Source: Holophagales bacterium UBA5704
GTDB taxonomy: Bacteria; Acidobacteriota; Thermoanaerobaculia; Multivoradales; UBA5704
DNA: 64,000 bases
Reading direction: 5' to 3'
Assembly: GCA_002420005.1 (NCBI GenBank)
Contig: DIHE01000036.1
Coordinates: forward strand, 111,029 to 175,028
Position 1 is the stretch's first letter; every line of letters starts with the position of its first letter. Below the pieces are notes generated by a model that was not told the DNA's origin, did not search any database, and saw only the letters and a list, made by a program, of their open reading frames with translations. Below are positions 42,005-51,584 of this stretch, one piece after another. The translations under genes were made by a program, and so were the position numbers.

Positions 42005-42904
42005 ATGGTTGACCGATCTTATCTGGGGGGTGAGGTTTTGCGCGAGGTTCGCTGGGAACGGATGTATCCGCATGAGCTGGAGGAGGCGTTCGCCGCCTGC
42101 CCGGTGGCGTGGTTTTCCTATGGCCTCTGCGAGCCGCACGGGCCGCAGAACGCCGTCGGGCTCGACCTGCTCAAGGCGCATGGCCTGCTGGTGCGGGCGG
42201 CGCGGGCGCACGGCGGCATCGTGGCACCGCCGGACGCCTGGCACGTCCATGAGGTGGGCGGCTATGCCATCTGGGCGGAGCGCGAGATCGGCGAGGCGCG
42301 CCCCTGGCTGACCGCCGTGCCGCCGTGGGTCCACTTCAAGAATGTCTGCTACCACGTGCGGGCCGCCGAGGTCCTCGGCTTCCGCGCCGCCATCCTCCTG
42401 ACCGGCCACTACGGCCCCAACTGGGAGGATCTGAAGACGCTGGTGGACCTCTTGCAGCCCTGGCTGCGGATGCGCCTCCACGGTCTGCCCGACTTCGAGG
42501 TCAACCGCCCCGGCTTCCCGGGCGACGGCGCCGACGGCGACCACGCCGGCAAGGTCGAGACCTCTCTCCTCTGGGCACTGGAGCCCGACCTCGTCGATGT
42601 CACCCGCATCCCGGAGACCCCCACGTTTCCCCTCTTTGCCATGGGCCGTACTGCCGCAGAGTCCCGCCGCGAAGCCGGCGAGCAGATGGCGGCCGACATC
42701 GTCGCCGGCCTCGGCCGCCTCCAAGGCGACCTCCTCGCCACCTGGGACCCCGACCGGCCGTCGCGCCTGCGCACCTTCGGTGACGTCGAGCGCTTCTGGT
42801 CCGAGGTCGTCGAGCCGCGCCTCCCCGACTTCAAGAGCCTGCGGCGCACCTGGTACGACAAAGCGGCCCCGGAGGCGGGGTCGCGGTGGCGGGAGAATTG
42901 GTGA
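42005..42904 (+). CDS. Creatininase-family amidohydrolase
   Basis: The protein is up to 299 aa and shows the creatininase/MftE metal-site pattern in altered form: GLCEPHGPQNAVGLD for the usual SxEqHGPHLPxGTD, TGHYGPN for NGHGGN, and DGDHAGKVETS for the HAGExETS region. The metal ligands Glu, His, Asp and the last Glu are kept. Family members hydrolyse amide bonds in small cyclic or peptide substrates. TTG at 42038, preceded by GGGGGGTGAGG, is an alternative start. It is divergent from the dioxygenase gene, which suggests a shared small-molecule pathway. Confidence 0.85.
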   Translation: MVDRSYLGGEVLREVRWERMYPHELEEAFAACPVAWFSYGLCEPHGPQNAVGLDLLKAHGLLVRAARAHGGIVAPPDAWHVHEVGGYAIWAEREIGEARPWLTAVPPWVHFKNVCYHVRAAEVLGFRAAILLTGHYGPNWEDLKTLVDLLQPWLRMRLHGLPDFEVNRPGFPGDGADGDHAGKVETSLLWALEPDLVDVTRIPETPTFPLFAMGRTAAESRREAGEQMAADIVAGLGRLQGDLLATWDPDRPSRLRTFGDVERFWSEVVEPRLPDFKSLRRTWYDKAAPEAGSRWRENW

Positions 42905-43019
42905 GGGGGCCCCGGGGCTATCTTCCCTGGCTCCCTCGGAGGTCGATTTCGCGGCGCCGGAGATGGCGGTTTGCGCGGGCCGGTTCCAAAATCCCGCCCG
43001 TTTTGTCACCCCCCTGCGA

Positions 43020-43048
43020 CTGACAGTGTCACCGGCCCTTCCTATCCT
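43020..43048 (+). promoter_or_regulatory. Putative promoter and operator of the sulfate operon
   Basis: CTGACA (43020-43025, 5 of 6 to TTGACA) and TATCCT (43043-43048, 4 of 6) are 17 nt apart. The perfect palindrome TGACAGTGTCA (43021-43031) overlaps the -35 box and could bind a regulator, for example the response regulator encoded at the end of the operon. AGGAGG (43055-43060) precedes the ATG at 43072. Confidence 0.5.
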
Positions 43049-43071
43049 GGGAACAGGAGGAAGAGCGGCAC

Positions 43072-44946
43072 ATGTCCATCGTCGTCGAAGCGCTCATCAA
43101 GCGGTACGCCGGGCACCCGGTGGTCAACAACGTCTCCCTGGAGGTGGCGGACGGGGAGCTCTTCGTGCTGCTCGGGTCGTCGGGCAGCGGCAAGAGCACG
43201 CTCCTGCGGATGATCGCCGGGTTGACCGAGGTGGATGGCGGCCGGGTCCTCCTGCATGGCCGCGATGTCACCGACCTGCCACCGGCACGGCGGGGGGTCG
43301 GGTTCGTGTTCCAGAGCTATGCCCTGTTCCGTGGCATGACGGTGGCGGAGAACGTGGAGTTCGCCTTGTCGATCCGCGGCGTGGCCAAGGCGGTGCGGCG
43401 CAGCCGGCGCGAGGAGCTGCTGGAGATGGTGGGGCTCGCCGGGTTGCACGGGCGGATGCCGCGGCAGCTCTCCGGCGGGCAGCAGCAGCGGGTCGCCCTC
43501 GCCCGGGCTCTCGCCCATCAACCCGAGGTGCTCCTCCTCGACGAGCCGTTCGGCGCCCTCGACGCCAAGGTGCGGACGGAGCTGCGGCGGACGATCCGCG
43601 AGATCCAGCGCGAGCTGAAGATCGCCACGATCTTCGTCACCCATGATCAGGAAGAGGCGTTCGAGCTGGCCGACCGGTTGGCGGTGCTCTCCTTCGGCCG
43701 GCTGCTCGAAGCAGGCCCGCCCGAGGAGCTCTACCTGCGCCCCGAGACCGAGATGGTCGCGAATTTCCTCGGCTCGGCCAATCTCATGGTCGGCGAGAGC
43801 ACGGCGGAGGGCGTCCGCCTGGGGCCGGTCCACTTTCCTCTGTCCACCCGGGCAGACGGGAACGGCGCGCGGCGGGTGCAGGTGCTGTTCCGTCCGGAGG
43901 ACGTGGCGCTGCGCGCCGCACCGGACGAGCTCGCCTGCCCGGTGCTGGGCGAGGCGGTGGTCGACCACCGGGCGTTCATCGGATCGTTCGAGCGGCTGCG
44001 CCTGCGGCTTCCTCCGTTGCAAGGGGTGCGGACGATCGCGCCGCCGGTGCCGTTCGGCAGCGCCGAGATCCAGGTCGAGGTCAGCCGCACCCAGGACCAG
44101 GCACGCCGTTTCCCGCTGCGGCCGGGCGACGCGGCCTGGGTGGGGGTGCAGCGCGTCCATGCGCTGGTCCATCCCGGCATGCGCTTTCTGCTGCTCACCG
44201 ACGGAACGAGCCGGTCCTCCGCGGCCCTCTCGCTCGGCGCCGAGCTGGCCCGGCTGGCGCACGCCCGGGTGACCCTGCTGGGCAGCGGCGGTGCCGAGCC
44301 GCTCGACGAGGACTCTCTGCGCGCGGCGCGTGAGCGCCTCGGCTCCGGGCTCGCCGCGATCGACGTCCGGCCGTCGGCGGAGCCGCCCGGCGAGGCGGTC
44401 GCCACCGAGGTCGAGCGGGAGCCCTGCGATCTGGTCGTCCTGGCCCTTCCCGACGAAGCGCCCGCCGACGGGCTCGCCTTGGCCGAGAAGGTCGTGGCCG
44501 GAGGGCAGCACCACGTGTTGTTGGTCCCTGCGGGCTTTGCCGGGCCGGTGCCGACGCGGTTCCTGGTGTGCGTCGCGGTGGGGGAGCCCGGCAAGGAAGA
44601 CGTCGCCTTCACCGGCCGGCTGGCCCGCCATCTCGCGGCCGAGGCGACGATTCTCACGGTTCTCCCGGAGGCGGAGGAGGCCGACCGGGCCGAACGGTTT
44701 CTCGAAGGCAGTCGCCGCGCCATGGCCCGGCTGGGGGTACGGGTGGAGACCCGGATCCGCCAGGGTGCCGTGGTCGACGAGATCGTCGCGCAGATCGTGG
44801 AAGGCGGGCACGATCTGGTGGTCGTCGGCGTTCCGCTGCCCGGCCGGCCGCGCGAGATCTCCCTGGGTCCTCTGCTGCCGCGGCTTCTCCCCGACCTGGG
44901 CCATCGCCCGGTGCTCATCATCCGCTCACCGGAGGTGGCGTCGTGA
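43072..44946 (+). CDS. cysA: Sulfate/thiosulfate ABC ATPase fused to universal-stress-like domains
   Basis: The 624-aa protein has a complete ABC ATPase at about 1-240 (Walker A GSSGSGKST, Q-loop, signature LSGGQQQR, Walker B LLLDEP, H-loop THD) and a TOBE-like region at about 285-360, which is CysA length. A further 255 residues then follow, resembling two universal-stress-protein units (LLLTDGTSRSSAALSLGAELARL; RFLVCVAVGEPG; DEIVAQIVEGGHDLVVVGVPLPG). Family CysA stops near residue 360. It powers uptake by the permeases encoded at 47692 and 48576. The extra part may sense energy state or stress (inference). GTGA overlap with the next gene. Confidence 0.9.
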   Translation: MSIVVEALIKRYAGHPVVNNVSLEVADGELFVLLGSSGSGKSTLLRMIAGLTEVDGGRVLLHGRDVTDLPPARRGVGFVFQSYALFRGMTVAENVEFALSIRGVAKAVRRSRREELLEMVGLAGLHGRMPRQLSGGQQQRVALARALAHQPEVLLLDEPFGALDAKVRTELRRTIREIQRELKIATIFVTHDQEEAFELADRLAVLSFGRLLEAGPPEELYLRPETEMVANFLGSANLMVGESTAEGVRLGPVHFPLSTRADGNGARRVQVLFRPEDVALRAAPDELACPVLGEAVVDHRAFIGSFERLRLRLPPLQGVRTIAPPVPFGSAEIQVEVSRTQDQARRFPLRPGDAAWVGVQRVHALVHPGMRFLLLTDGTSRSSAALSLGAELARLAHARVTLLGSGGAEPLDEDSLRAARERLGSGLAAIDVRPSAEPPGEAVATEVEREPCDLVVLALPDEAPADGLALAEKVVAGGQHHVLLVPAGFAGPVPTRFLVCVAVGEPGKEDVAFTGRLARHLAAEATILTVLPEAEEADRAERFLEGSRRAMARLGVRVETRIRQGAVVDEIVAQIVEGGHDLVVVGVPLPGRPREISLGPLLPRLLPDLGHRPVLIIRSPEVAS

Positions 44947-45137
44947 GCCTGCCCCGGCGCGATCCGATCGCGCGGCCCGGTGAGGCCGAGCTGCGCCGCA
45001 TCGAGGAGGAGCTGCGCCACGCTCTGTCCGAGATTCGGTTCGGCTCGATCGAAATCATCATCCAGGACGCGCGGGTGGTGCAGATCGAACGCCGGGAGAA
45101 GGTGCGTTTCGACCGTCTGAACCGGAGTGTTCCATGA
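44943..45137 (+). CDS. YezD-like small protein (DUF2292)
   Basis: The 64-aa protein carries the DUF2292 pattern ALSEIRFGSIEIIIQDARVV followed by QIERREKVRFD. Members are small proteins repeatedly found beside sulfate and sulfur metabolism genes; their role is unknown. GTG overlaps the ATPase stop by GTGA, which fixes the start. Confidence 0.85.
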   Translation: MSLPRRDPIARPGEAELRRIEEELRHALSEIRFGSIEIIIQDARVVQIERREKVRFDRLNRSVP

Positions 45138-45170
45138 GCTCCGGGTCTCTGGACATCCTTCGACGCGAGG

Positions 45171-45243
45171 CCGACCGGACGACCGGAGGCCCTCGCGTGA
45201 TCCTATGCTCGAAATCTTTGTGCCGGCTGACCGGACCACCGGA
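45171..45243 (+). repeat. Pair of 17-nt direct repeats before the porin gene
   Basis: CCGACCGGACGACCGGA at 45171-45187 and CTGACCGGACCACCGGA at 45227-45243 match in 15 of 17 positions and are 56 nt apart, in the 133-bp gap before the porin start. They could be regulator sites or chance in a GC-rich genome. Confidence 0.3.
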
Positions 45244-45270
45244 AGAGGCGCGTTTGTGGAGATTGTTCCC

Positions 45271-46665
45271 ATGAACCCATTTCGTGGATGGTGGCTCGGC
45301 GCCCTGCTGCTCGGCCTCACGGTGGTGAGCCCGTTGCGTGCCTGGCAGGAGGCTCCGCCCGTTGACGAAACCCAGGAGCCTGCGCAACCGACCCTCGAGG
45401 AGAAAGTCGAGGAGCTCGATCAGAAAGTCCGCATCCTGCAGCGGCAGGACGAGCTCGAGAAGGAGGCAGCCGCGGAGAAGGCCAAGACCGCGACGGGGGT
45501 GACCTCGGGCCGCGACGGATTCTCGTTCAAGTCGAACGACGGGGCGTATGTTCTCAAGCTGCGCGGCTATGTTCAGCTCGACGGCCGGTTCTACAGCGGC
45601 GACGACGAGCGGCCGGCGACCGACACCTTCATCCTGCGCCGCGTGCGTCCGATTTTCGAAGGGACCGTGTTCAAGATCTTCGATTTCCGGATCATGCCCG
45701 ATTTCGGCGGCGGGACGACCGTCCTGCAAGACGCCTACATCGATGCGCGCTTCTCGCCGAAGATCAAAATCCGCGCCGGCAAGTTCAAGCCGCCGGTGGG
45801 GCTGGAGCGCCTGCAATCCGGCACCGACATCCTGTTCGTGGAGCGTGGTTTTCCCACCAGCCTGCTGCCGAACCGCGATCTCGGCGTGCAGCTTTTCGGT
45901 GATCTGGCGGGCGGCAATGTGAGCTGGGCGGCCGGTGTGTTCAACGGTGTGGTGGACGGCGGCAGCGGGGATCTCGACGGCAACGACGGCAAGGATTACG
46001 CCGCCCGCCTGTTCTTCCAGCCGTTCCTCGCCGACAACGGGAGCTGGAAGGGTCTGGGGTTCGGCGTCGCCGCGATCACGGGAGACCAGCAGGGGACGCT
46101 CACCTCCACCGGTCTCGCCGCCTACCGCACGCCGGGCCAGCAGACTTTTTTCAGTTACCGATCCGACGGCACCGCGGCCGGCACGGTGATCGCCGACGGC
46201 GAGCGCTTCCGGCTGACGCCGCAGGCTCATCTCTACCGTGGGCCGTTCGGGCTGCTCACCGAGTATGCCATCTCCCGCCAGGAGGTGAGGCGCGGAACGG
46301 TCGCCGCGGAGCTGGAAAACACCGCCTTGCAGGTGACGGCGTCGTGGGTGTTCGGAGGCGAGCCCACCTACCGCGCGGTCTCTCCCAAGAAACCGTTCGA
46401 TCGTGAAGCCGGGACCTGGGGGGCTTTCGAGGTCGCGGCGCGTTACAACCGGCTCGAGCTGGACGACGACACCTTCCCGCTCTTCGCCAACCCGGCGAGC
46501 GCGGCGGAAGCGGCCGAGGCCTGGTCTCTGGGTCTCAACTGGTATCTGAACCGCAACGTGCGGATCTATCTCGACTACGAGCGAACCACCTTCGAAGGCG
46601 GCGCCGCGACCGGTGACCGGGAGGACGAGAGCGTCCTCTTCAGCCGCTTCCAGATCTCTTTTTGA
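45271..46665 (+). CDS. OprO/OprP-like porin
   Basis: The 464-aa protein has a signal peptide ([18 protein letters not shown]), a coiled-coil segment near 40-75 ([24 protein letters not shown] cut short here) and an OprP-type barrel with [27 protein letters not shown] and AYIDARF. It ends in an aromatic residue, FQISF, as outer membrane barrels do. Relatives are anion-selective, so it likely lets sulfate into the periplasm. ATG at 45271 starts the signal peptide. Confidence 0.9.
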   Translation: MNPFRGWWLGALLLGLTVVSPLRAWQEAPPVDETQEPAQPTLEEKVEELDQKVRILQRQDELEKEAAAEKAKTATGVTSGRDGFSFKSNDGAYVLKLRGYVQLDGRFYSGDDERPATDTFILRRVRPIFEGTVFKIFDFRIMPDFGGGTTVLQDAYIDARFSPKIKIRAGKFKPPVGLERLQSGTDILFVERGFPTSLLPNRDLGVQLFGDLAGGNVSWAAGVFNGVVDGGSGDLDGNDGKDYAARLFFQPFLADNGSWKGLGFGVAAITGDQQGTLTSTGLAAYRTPGQQTFFSYRSDGTAAGTVIADGERFRLTPQAHLYRGPFGLLTEYAISRQEVRRGTVAAELENTALQVTASWVFGGEPTYRAVSPKKPFDREAGTWGAFEVAARYNRLELDDDTFPLFANPASAAEAAEAWSLGLNWYLNRNVRIYLDYERTTFEGGAATGDREDESVLFSRFQISF

Positions 46666-46682
46666 AAGGAGCGACCGACCTT

Positions 46683-47687
46683 ATGAGATTCCGAGCTGTC
46701 CCCCTTCTCCTTCTGACGCTCTCCCTGGGTGCCGCGGCGTCGTTCGCGGCGACTGTGAAGCTGCTCAACGTGTCGTACGATCCGACGCGCGAGCTCTATC
46801 AGGATTTCAACGCCGCCTTCGCGAAAGCCTGGAAGGCCAAGACCGGCCAGGACGTGGAGATCCAGCAGTCGCACGGCGGCTCCGGCAAGCAGGCGCGTTC
46901 GGTGGTCGACGGTCTGGAGGCCGACGTGGTCACGTTGGCTCTGTCCTATGACATCGACGCCATCGCCAACGCCGGTGTCCTGCCCAAGAACTGGCAGACC
47001 CGGCTGCCCAACAACAGCGCGCCGTACACCTCGACGATCGTCTTCCTGGTGCGCAAGGGAAATCCCAAGAAGATCAAGGACTGGGATGACCTGGTGAAAC
47101 CAGGGGTCCAGGTGATCACGCCGAATCCCAAAACCTCCGGCGGTGCGCGCTGGAACTACCTGGCGGCGTGGGGCTATGCGCTGCGCAAATATGGCAATGA
47201 TCCCGCCAAGGCGAAGGATTTCGTCCAGCGGCTGTTCAAGAACGTGCCGATCCTGGACACCGGGGCCCGGGGCTCGACCGTGACCTTCGTCGAGCGCGGC
47301 ATCGGCGACGTCCTCCTCGCCTGGGAAAACGAAGCGCTCCTGGCGGTGCGCGAGATCGGCAAGGGGCAGTTCCAGATCGTCGCCCCGTCGCTCAGCATCC
47401 TGGCCGAGCCGACGGTGACGGTGGTCGACAAATTCGCCAACAAGCACAAGACGGCGGCGCTGGCCAAGGCCTATCTCGACTATCTGTACACCCCCGAGGG
47501 CCAGGAGATCGCCGCCCGCCACTATTACCGGCCGCGCAACCAGGCGGTGGCGGCGAAATACGCCCAGCAGTTCCCGCAGGTGCAGCTGTTCACCATCGAC
47601 CAGATGTTCGGCGGTTGGCCGAAGGCGCAGAAGGAGCATTTCGCCGACGGGGCCGTGTTCGACCAGATCACCGGGGCGGGGCGGTAG
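46683..47687 (+). CDS. sbp: Periplasmic sulfate/thiosulfate-binding protein
   Basis: The 334-aa protein has a signal peptide and the family signatures [27 protein letters not shown] and [20 protein letters not shown]. It captures sulfate or thiosulfate for the ABC permeases. AAAGGAG lies 11-12 nt before ATG 46683. It follows the porin gene by 17 nt. Confidence 0.96.
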   Translation: MRFRAVPLLLLTLSLGAAASFAATVKLLNVSYDPTRELYQDFNAAFAKAWKAKTGQDVEIQQSHGGSGKQARSVVDGLEADVVTLALSYDIDAIANAGVLPKNWQTRLPNNSAPYTSTIVFLVRKGNPKKIKDWDDLVKPGVQVITPNPKTSGGARWNYLAAWGYALRKYGNDPAKAKDFVQRLFKNVPILDTGARGSTVTFVERGIGDVLLAWENEALLAVREIGKGQFQIVAPSLSILAEPTVTVVDKFANKHKTAALAKAYLDYLYTPEGQEIAARHYYRPRNQAVAAKYAQQFPQVQLFTIDQMFGGWPKAQKEHFADGAVFDQITGAGR

Positions 47688-47691
47688 ACCC

Positions 47692-48579
47692 ATGGACGCG
47701 AGGGAGGAGCCGGTGAAGCGGCGGCGGACGGGCGGGCGGCGGTTGCCGGGGGGCAGTGTGCTCCCGGGTTTCGGCCTCTCGCTGGGCATCGCGCTCCTCT
47801 ATCTCGGGCTGATCGTCCTGATCCCGTTGTCGACCGTCTTTCTCAAGACGTTCACCCTCACCGGGAGCGAATTTCTCGCCAAGGTGAGCTCGCCGCGGGC
47901 GCTCGCCGCCTTCCAGCTCAGCTTCACCGCGGCGTTCGTGGGGGCGTCGGTCAACGCCGTGTTCGGCGTCATCGTCGCCTGGGTGCTGGAGCGCTATCGG
48001 TTTCCGGGCCGGCGGCTGGTGGATTCCATGGTGGACCTGCCGTTCGCGCTGCCCACGGCCGTGGCCGGCATCGCGCTCGCGTCCGTGTATGCAGGAAACG
48101 GCTGGATCGGCCGCTGGCTGGAGCCGCTCGGTCTCAAGGTCGCCTATACGCCGCTCGGCATCATGGTCGCGCTCACTTTCATCGGGCTGCCGTTCGTGGT
48201 GCGCACGGTGCAGCCGGTTTTGCGCGACATCGATCCGGAGGTGGAGGAGGCCGCGGCGAGCCTCGGCGCCGGGCGGTGGACGACGTTCTTCCGCGTCCTC
48301 CTTCCCGAGCTGCTGCCCGCCGTCGCGACCGGCTTCGTGCTCGCCTTCGCGCGGGCGTTGGGTGAATACGGCTCGGTGATCTTCATCGCCGGAAACCTGC
48401 CGATGAAATCGGAGATCGTCCCGTTGTTGATCATGATCCAGCTCGAACAGTATGACTACGCCGGGGCGACGGCGATCGCGCTGGTTTTCCTGCTCGCCTC
48501 GTTTGCTCTTCTCTTTCTGATCAATTTTCTGTCCTGGCGGCGGCAGCGCGGGTCCTTGCGGGAGGAGGTGGCGTCATGA
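47692..48579 (+). CDS. cysT: Sulfate ABC transporter permease CysT (CysU)
   Basis: The 295-aa inner membrane protein has six predicted segments and the permease motif region DIDPEVEEAAASLGAGRWTTFFRVLLPEL followed by ALGEYGSVIFIAGN, typical of CysT. It begins 4 nt after the sbp stop, with a polar N-terminal stretch of about 20 residues, and overlaps cysW by ATGA. Confidence 0.95.
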   Translation: MDAREEPVKRRRTGGRRLPGGSVLPGFGLSLGIALLYLGLIVLIPLSTVFLKTFTLTGSEFLAKVSSPRALAAFQLSFTAAFVGASVNAVFGVIVAWVLERYRFPGRRLVDSMVDLPFALPTAVAGIALASVYAGNGWIGRWLEPLGLKVAYTPLGIMVALTFIGLPFVVRTVQPVLRDIDPEVEEAAASLGAGRWTTFFRVLLPELLPAVATGFVLAFARALGEYGSVIFIAGNLPMKSEIVPLLIMIQLEQYDYAGATAIALVFLLASFALLFLINFLSWRRQRGSLREEVAS

Positions 48580-49451
48580 TGGTGGGCAACCGGCTCGGCC
48601 GGCCGGTGGGGGCCGCAGAGGGAGCCGAGCGCTATGGCCCGTTGACCGAGCCGCGCTGGGTGCGCTGGCTGCTCACCGCGGTGGCCCTGGGTTTCCTCGG
48701 CCTGTTTCTGGTCGTGCCGTTGGTCCTCGTGTTCACCAAGGCCTTCGCCGGGGGCTGGGCCGCCTATCTGGAGGCTTTGCGCGATCCGGTCGCCCTGGCG
48801 GCGGTGCGTCTGACCCTGCTGGTGGCGGTGCTCACGGTGCCGGTCAATCTGGTCTTCGGCCTGGCGGCGGCGTGGGCCATCGCCAAGTTCCGGTTTCGCG
48901 GCAAGAACCTGTTGATCACGTTGATCGATCTGCCGTTCAGCGTCTCGCCGGTGGTGGCCGGCATGATCTTCGTCCTCCTGTTCGGTGCCCAGGGGTGGCT
49001 CGGGCCGTGGCTGTCCGCGCACGATGTGAAGATCATCTTTGCGGTCCCCGGGATCGTGCTCGCCACGATGTTCGTCACCGCGCCGCTGGTGGCACGCGAG
49101 CTGATTCCGTTGCTGCAATCGCAGGGGGACGACGAGGAGGAGGCGGCGCTCACCCTGGGGGCTTCGGGGTGGCAGACGTTCTTCCGGGTCAGCCTGCCGA
49201 AGGTCCGCTGGGGGCTCCTCTATGGCGTGGTGCTTTGCAATGCGCGGGCGATGGGCGAGTTCGGCGCCGTCTCGGTGGTGTCGGGGCACATCCGCGGGCT
49301 CACCAACACGCTCCCCCTGCATGTCGAGATCCTCTACAACGAATACCAGCTCACCGCATCCTTCGCGGTGGCCTCGCTGCTCACCCTGCTCGCCTTGGTC
49401 ACCTTGGTGCTCAAGAGCCTGATCGAGTGGAAGACGAGCCGATCGAGGTGA
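48576..49451 (+). CDS. cysW: Sulfate ABC transporter permease CysW
   Basis: The 291-aa membrane protein pairs with CysT. It has DLPFSVSPVVAGMIFVLLFG, the EAA-type coupling loop EEAALTLGASGWQTFFRVSLPKV and ARAMGEFGAVSVVSGHIRG, which are standard CysW features. ATG at 48576 overlaps the cysT stop. Confidence 0.95.
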   Translation: MMVGNRLGRPVGAAEGAERYGPLTEPRWVRWLLTAVALGFLGLFLVVPLVLVFTKAFAGGWAAYLEALRDPVALAAVRLTLLVAVLTVPVNLVFGLAAAWAIAKFRFRGKNLLITLIDLPFSVSPVVAGMIFVLLFGAQGWLGPWLSAHDVKIIFAVPGIVLATMFVTAPLVARELIPLLQSQGDDEEEAALTLGASGWQTFFRVSLPKVRWGLLYGVVLCNARAMGEFGAVSVVSGHIRGLTNTLPLHVEILYNEYQLTASFAVASLLTLLALVTLVLKSLIEWKTSRSR

Positions 49452-49466
49452 CGGGCCGGCGGTAAG

Positions 49467-51584
49467 ATGAGAGGGATGCGATCCCCGCGCCGGGTCCGCC
49501 TGAGCACTCTGCTGATCGGTCTGAACGCCGGTCTCGTGCTGCTCGCCGTGATCTGCGTCTCCATCGCCGGAGTCCGGCTGCTCCGGCGTCTGGCGGACGA
49601 GCAGGCGCTGGCGCGCGTGCGTCTCGCCGGGGCGAACGCCTTGCAGGCGGTTGAGCGGTCGGCACGCGATGTCGGAGTCTCCGCCCATCTCCTCGGCGAG
49701 CGGCCGACGGTGGGCCGGCTGCTGCGCGAGGGCGACGCGCAAGGGCTCGCGGCCTTCCTCGAACGGTTCCGGCAGACCAGCCGGCTCTCGGGCTGCGCGG
49801 TGCTCGTCCAAGGCCGCGCCGTGGCCGTCGGGGGCCGGTCGTTTCCTTGGATGGAGATCGCCCGCGCCTCCCGCGGGGGAAGCTCGGCGCTGGTGGCGGT
49901 CGCCGATCGGCTGGTCCTGGGGGCGACCTCGCCGCTGGTGGCCTCCCCGGACGCGACGGTGGTGACGGTCCTGGTTCTCGACGATGCGTTCGCGCAGGCC
50001 CTTGCGCGGCAGGCCGGCCAGCCGGTGGAGATCCTCCCGGTCGCCGGCCGGGCTCTTTGGGAGGAGGGGCCGCGGAGCCGCCTGCGCGAGGCGGCCCTGG
50101 AGGTGGAGCGTGGGGCGGCCGGCAAGCTCGCCGACGTGTATCTCGACGTCCGCACCCTGCGCGGCGCGCGCGGTGGCGCGGTGGCGCTCCTCGAAACCGC
50201 GCTGCCCACGGCCCCGGTGGCCGCGTCTCTGGCGCAGCTCATCCAGGTCCTGCTCGCCATCTCCCTGGCCGTGGTGGCGGTGGCGACCGCCTCCGGCTGG
50301 TGGATCAGCCGCCGCCTGACCGGCCCGGTCGGTGCCTTGACCTCGGCGGCGGCACGCATCGGCCGCGGCGACTTCGCGACGCCGGTCCCGCGGGTGGCGG
50401 GCAAGGAGCTGGGCGTGCTCGCCGGAACCCTGGAGGCTTCGCGGCGGCAGCTCCTGCGGCTCACCTCCGAGCTGCGGCAGCGCCAGGCCGAGGGAGAGGC
50501 GGTCCTCACCGGTATCTCGGAGGGCGTTTTCAGCGTCGACCGCGACCGCAAGATCCGCTATCTGAATCCACCGGCGGCGCGGCTGCTGGGAGTGGCCCCG
50601 GAGGCGGCGCTCGGCCGTTTTTGCGGTGACGTCCTCCAACCGGTGGAGGGAGCCGGGGGCGTCCGGCCGTGCGACGACCAGTGCCCGATCCTGCACGCGC
50701 GCTTCCGCGGCGCCACCCGGGCCACCGAGCGGCTGCGCTCGGCGGACGGGTCCGAACGGGTGGTGGTGATCACCAGCGCGCCGCCGTCGGAGGAGCTGCA
50801 GTTCCAGGTCTTCTCCGACGAGACCGAGCAGGAGGCGGCGCGGCGCCTGCGCGATGCCGTGCTGGCGCATGTCTCCCATGAGTTCAAGACCCCCCTGGCC
50901 GCCCAGCACGCCTCCCTGGAGCTGCTGCGCGAGCGGCTGGCGGGGCTCGACGAGTCCGCGGGGGGCGACGAGCCGACCCGCGCGCTCCTGCGGGCTGTCG
51001 AGCGCGGCGGCCTGCGCCTGACCCAGCTCGTCGACAACCTTCTGGAAAGCGCGCGGATCGAGGCCGGCCATGCCTCCTTGCGCCACGGCTCGGTGGCGCT
51101 CGACGAGGTGGTGGAAGAAGCGGTGGAGATGACCGCGCCGCTCATCGAGCAACGCGGTCAGACGCTGGAGGTGGATCTCCCGTATCCCCTGCCCGAGGTG
51201 GAGGGAGACGCGCCGCGCCTCACCCAGGTGTTCGTCAACCTGCTCGCCAACGCACAGAAATACGCACCGGCCGGGTCGGCGATCCGGATCGGCGGCGAGG
51301 TGCGGCCGGAGGTCGTCCTGCTCTGGGTGGAGGACGAAGGGCCGGGCCTCCCCGCGGGGGCCGGGCGGTCCCTCTTCGAGCGCTTCCTGCGCGCGCCGGG
51401 CCGGGAAGAAGCCGAGCCCGAGCAGAGCGGCATGGGGCTCGGCCTGTGGATCGTGCAATCCATCGTGGAGCGGCACCGCGGCACCGTGGAGGCCCGGCGG
51501 GAGGGGAGCGGAACCCGTGTCCGCGTCACCCTGCCGCGGCGCCCTCCGGCCGCCCGAACCGGCGAGAAAGGGACGGCGGCATGA
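49467..51584 (+). CDS. Sensor histidine kinase with PAS domain
   Basis: The 705-aa kinase has a membrane segment near 10-32, an extracytoplasmic sensor of about 210 residues, a second segment near 248-272, HAMP, a PAS domain (about 345-455), HisKA with the phosphorylated His in HVSHEFKTPL, and HATPase with NLLANAQKYA, VEDEGPGL and GMGLGLWIV. The PAS domain carries Cys in GRFCGDV and PCDDQCPI, which could bind metal or respond to redox. It is 15 nt after cysW and overlaps its regulator by ATGA, so it likely controls sulfate uptake. Confidence 0.93.
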   Translation: MRGMRSPRRVRLSTLLIGLNAGLVLLAVICVSIAGVRLLRRLADEQALARVRLAGANALQAVERSARDVGVSAHLLGERPTVGRLLREGDAQGLAAFLERFRQTSRLSGCAVLVQGRAVAVGGRSFPWMEIARASRGGSSALVAVADRLVLGATSPLVASPDATVVTVLVLDDAFAQALARQAGQPVEILPVAGRALWEEGPRSRLREAALEVERGAAGKLADVYLDVRTLRGARGGAVALLETALPTAPVAASLAQLIQVLLAISLAVVAVATASGWWISRRLTGPVGALTSAAARIGRGDFATPVPRVAGKELGVLAGTLEASRRQLLRLTSELRQRQAEGEAVLTGISEGVFSVDRDRKIRYLNPPAARLLGVAPEAALGRFCGDVLQPVEGAGGVRPCDDQCPILHARFRGATRATERLRSADGSERVVVITSAPPSEELQFQVFSDETEQEAARRLRDAVLAHVSHEFKTPLAAQHASLELLRERLAGLDESAGGDEPTRALLRAVERGGLRLTQLVDNLLESARIEAGHASLRHGSVALDEVVEEAVEMTAPLIEQRGQTLEVDLPYPLPEVEGDAPRLTQVFVNLLANAQKYAPAGSAIRIGGEVRPEVVLLWVEDEGPGLPAGAGRSLFERFLRAPGREEAEPEQSGMGLGLWIVQSIVERHRGTVEARREGSGTRVRVTLPRRPPAARTGEKGTAA

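Noticed and set aside
48456..51476. 1006-codon minus-strand frame opposite cysW and the kinase gene
   Set aside because: Both plus-strand genes have all family motifs; the minus frame is Arg/Gln/Gly-rich with none.
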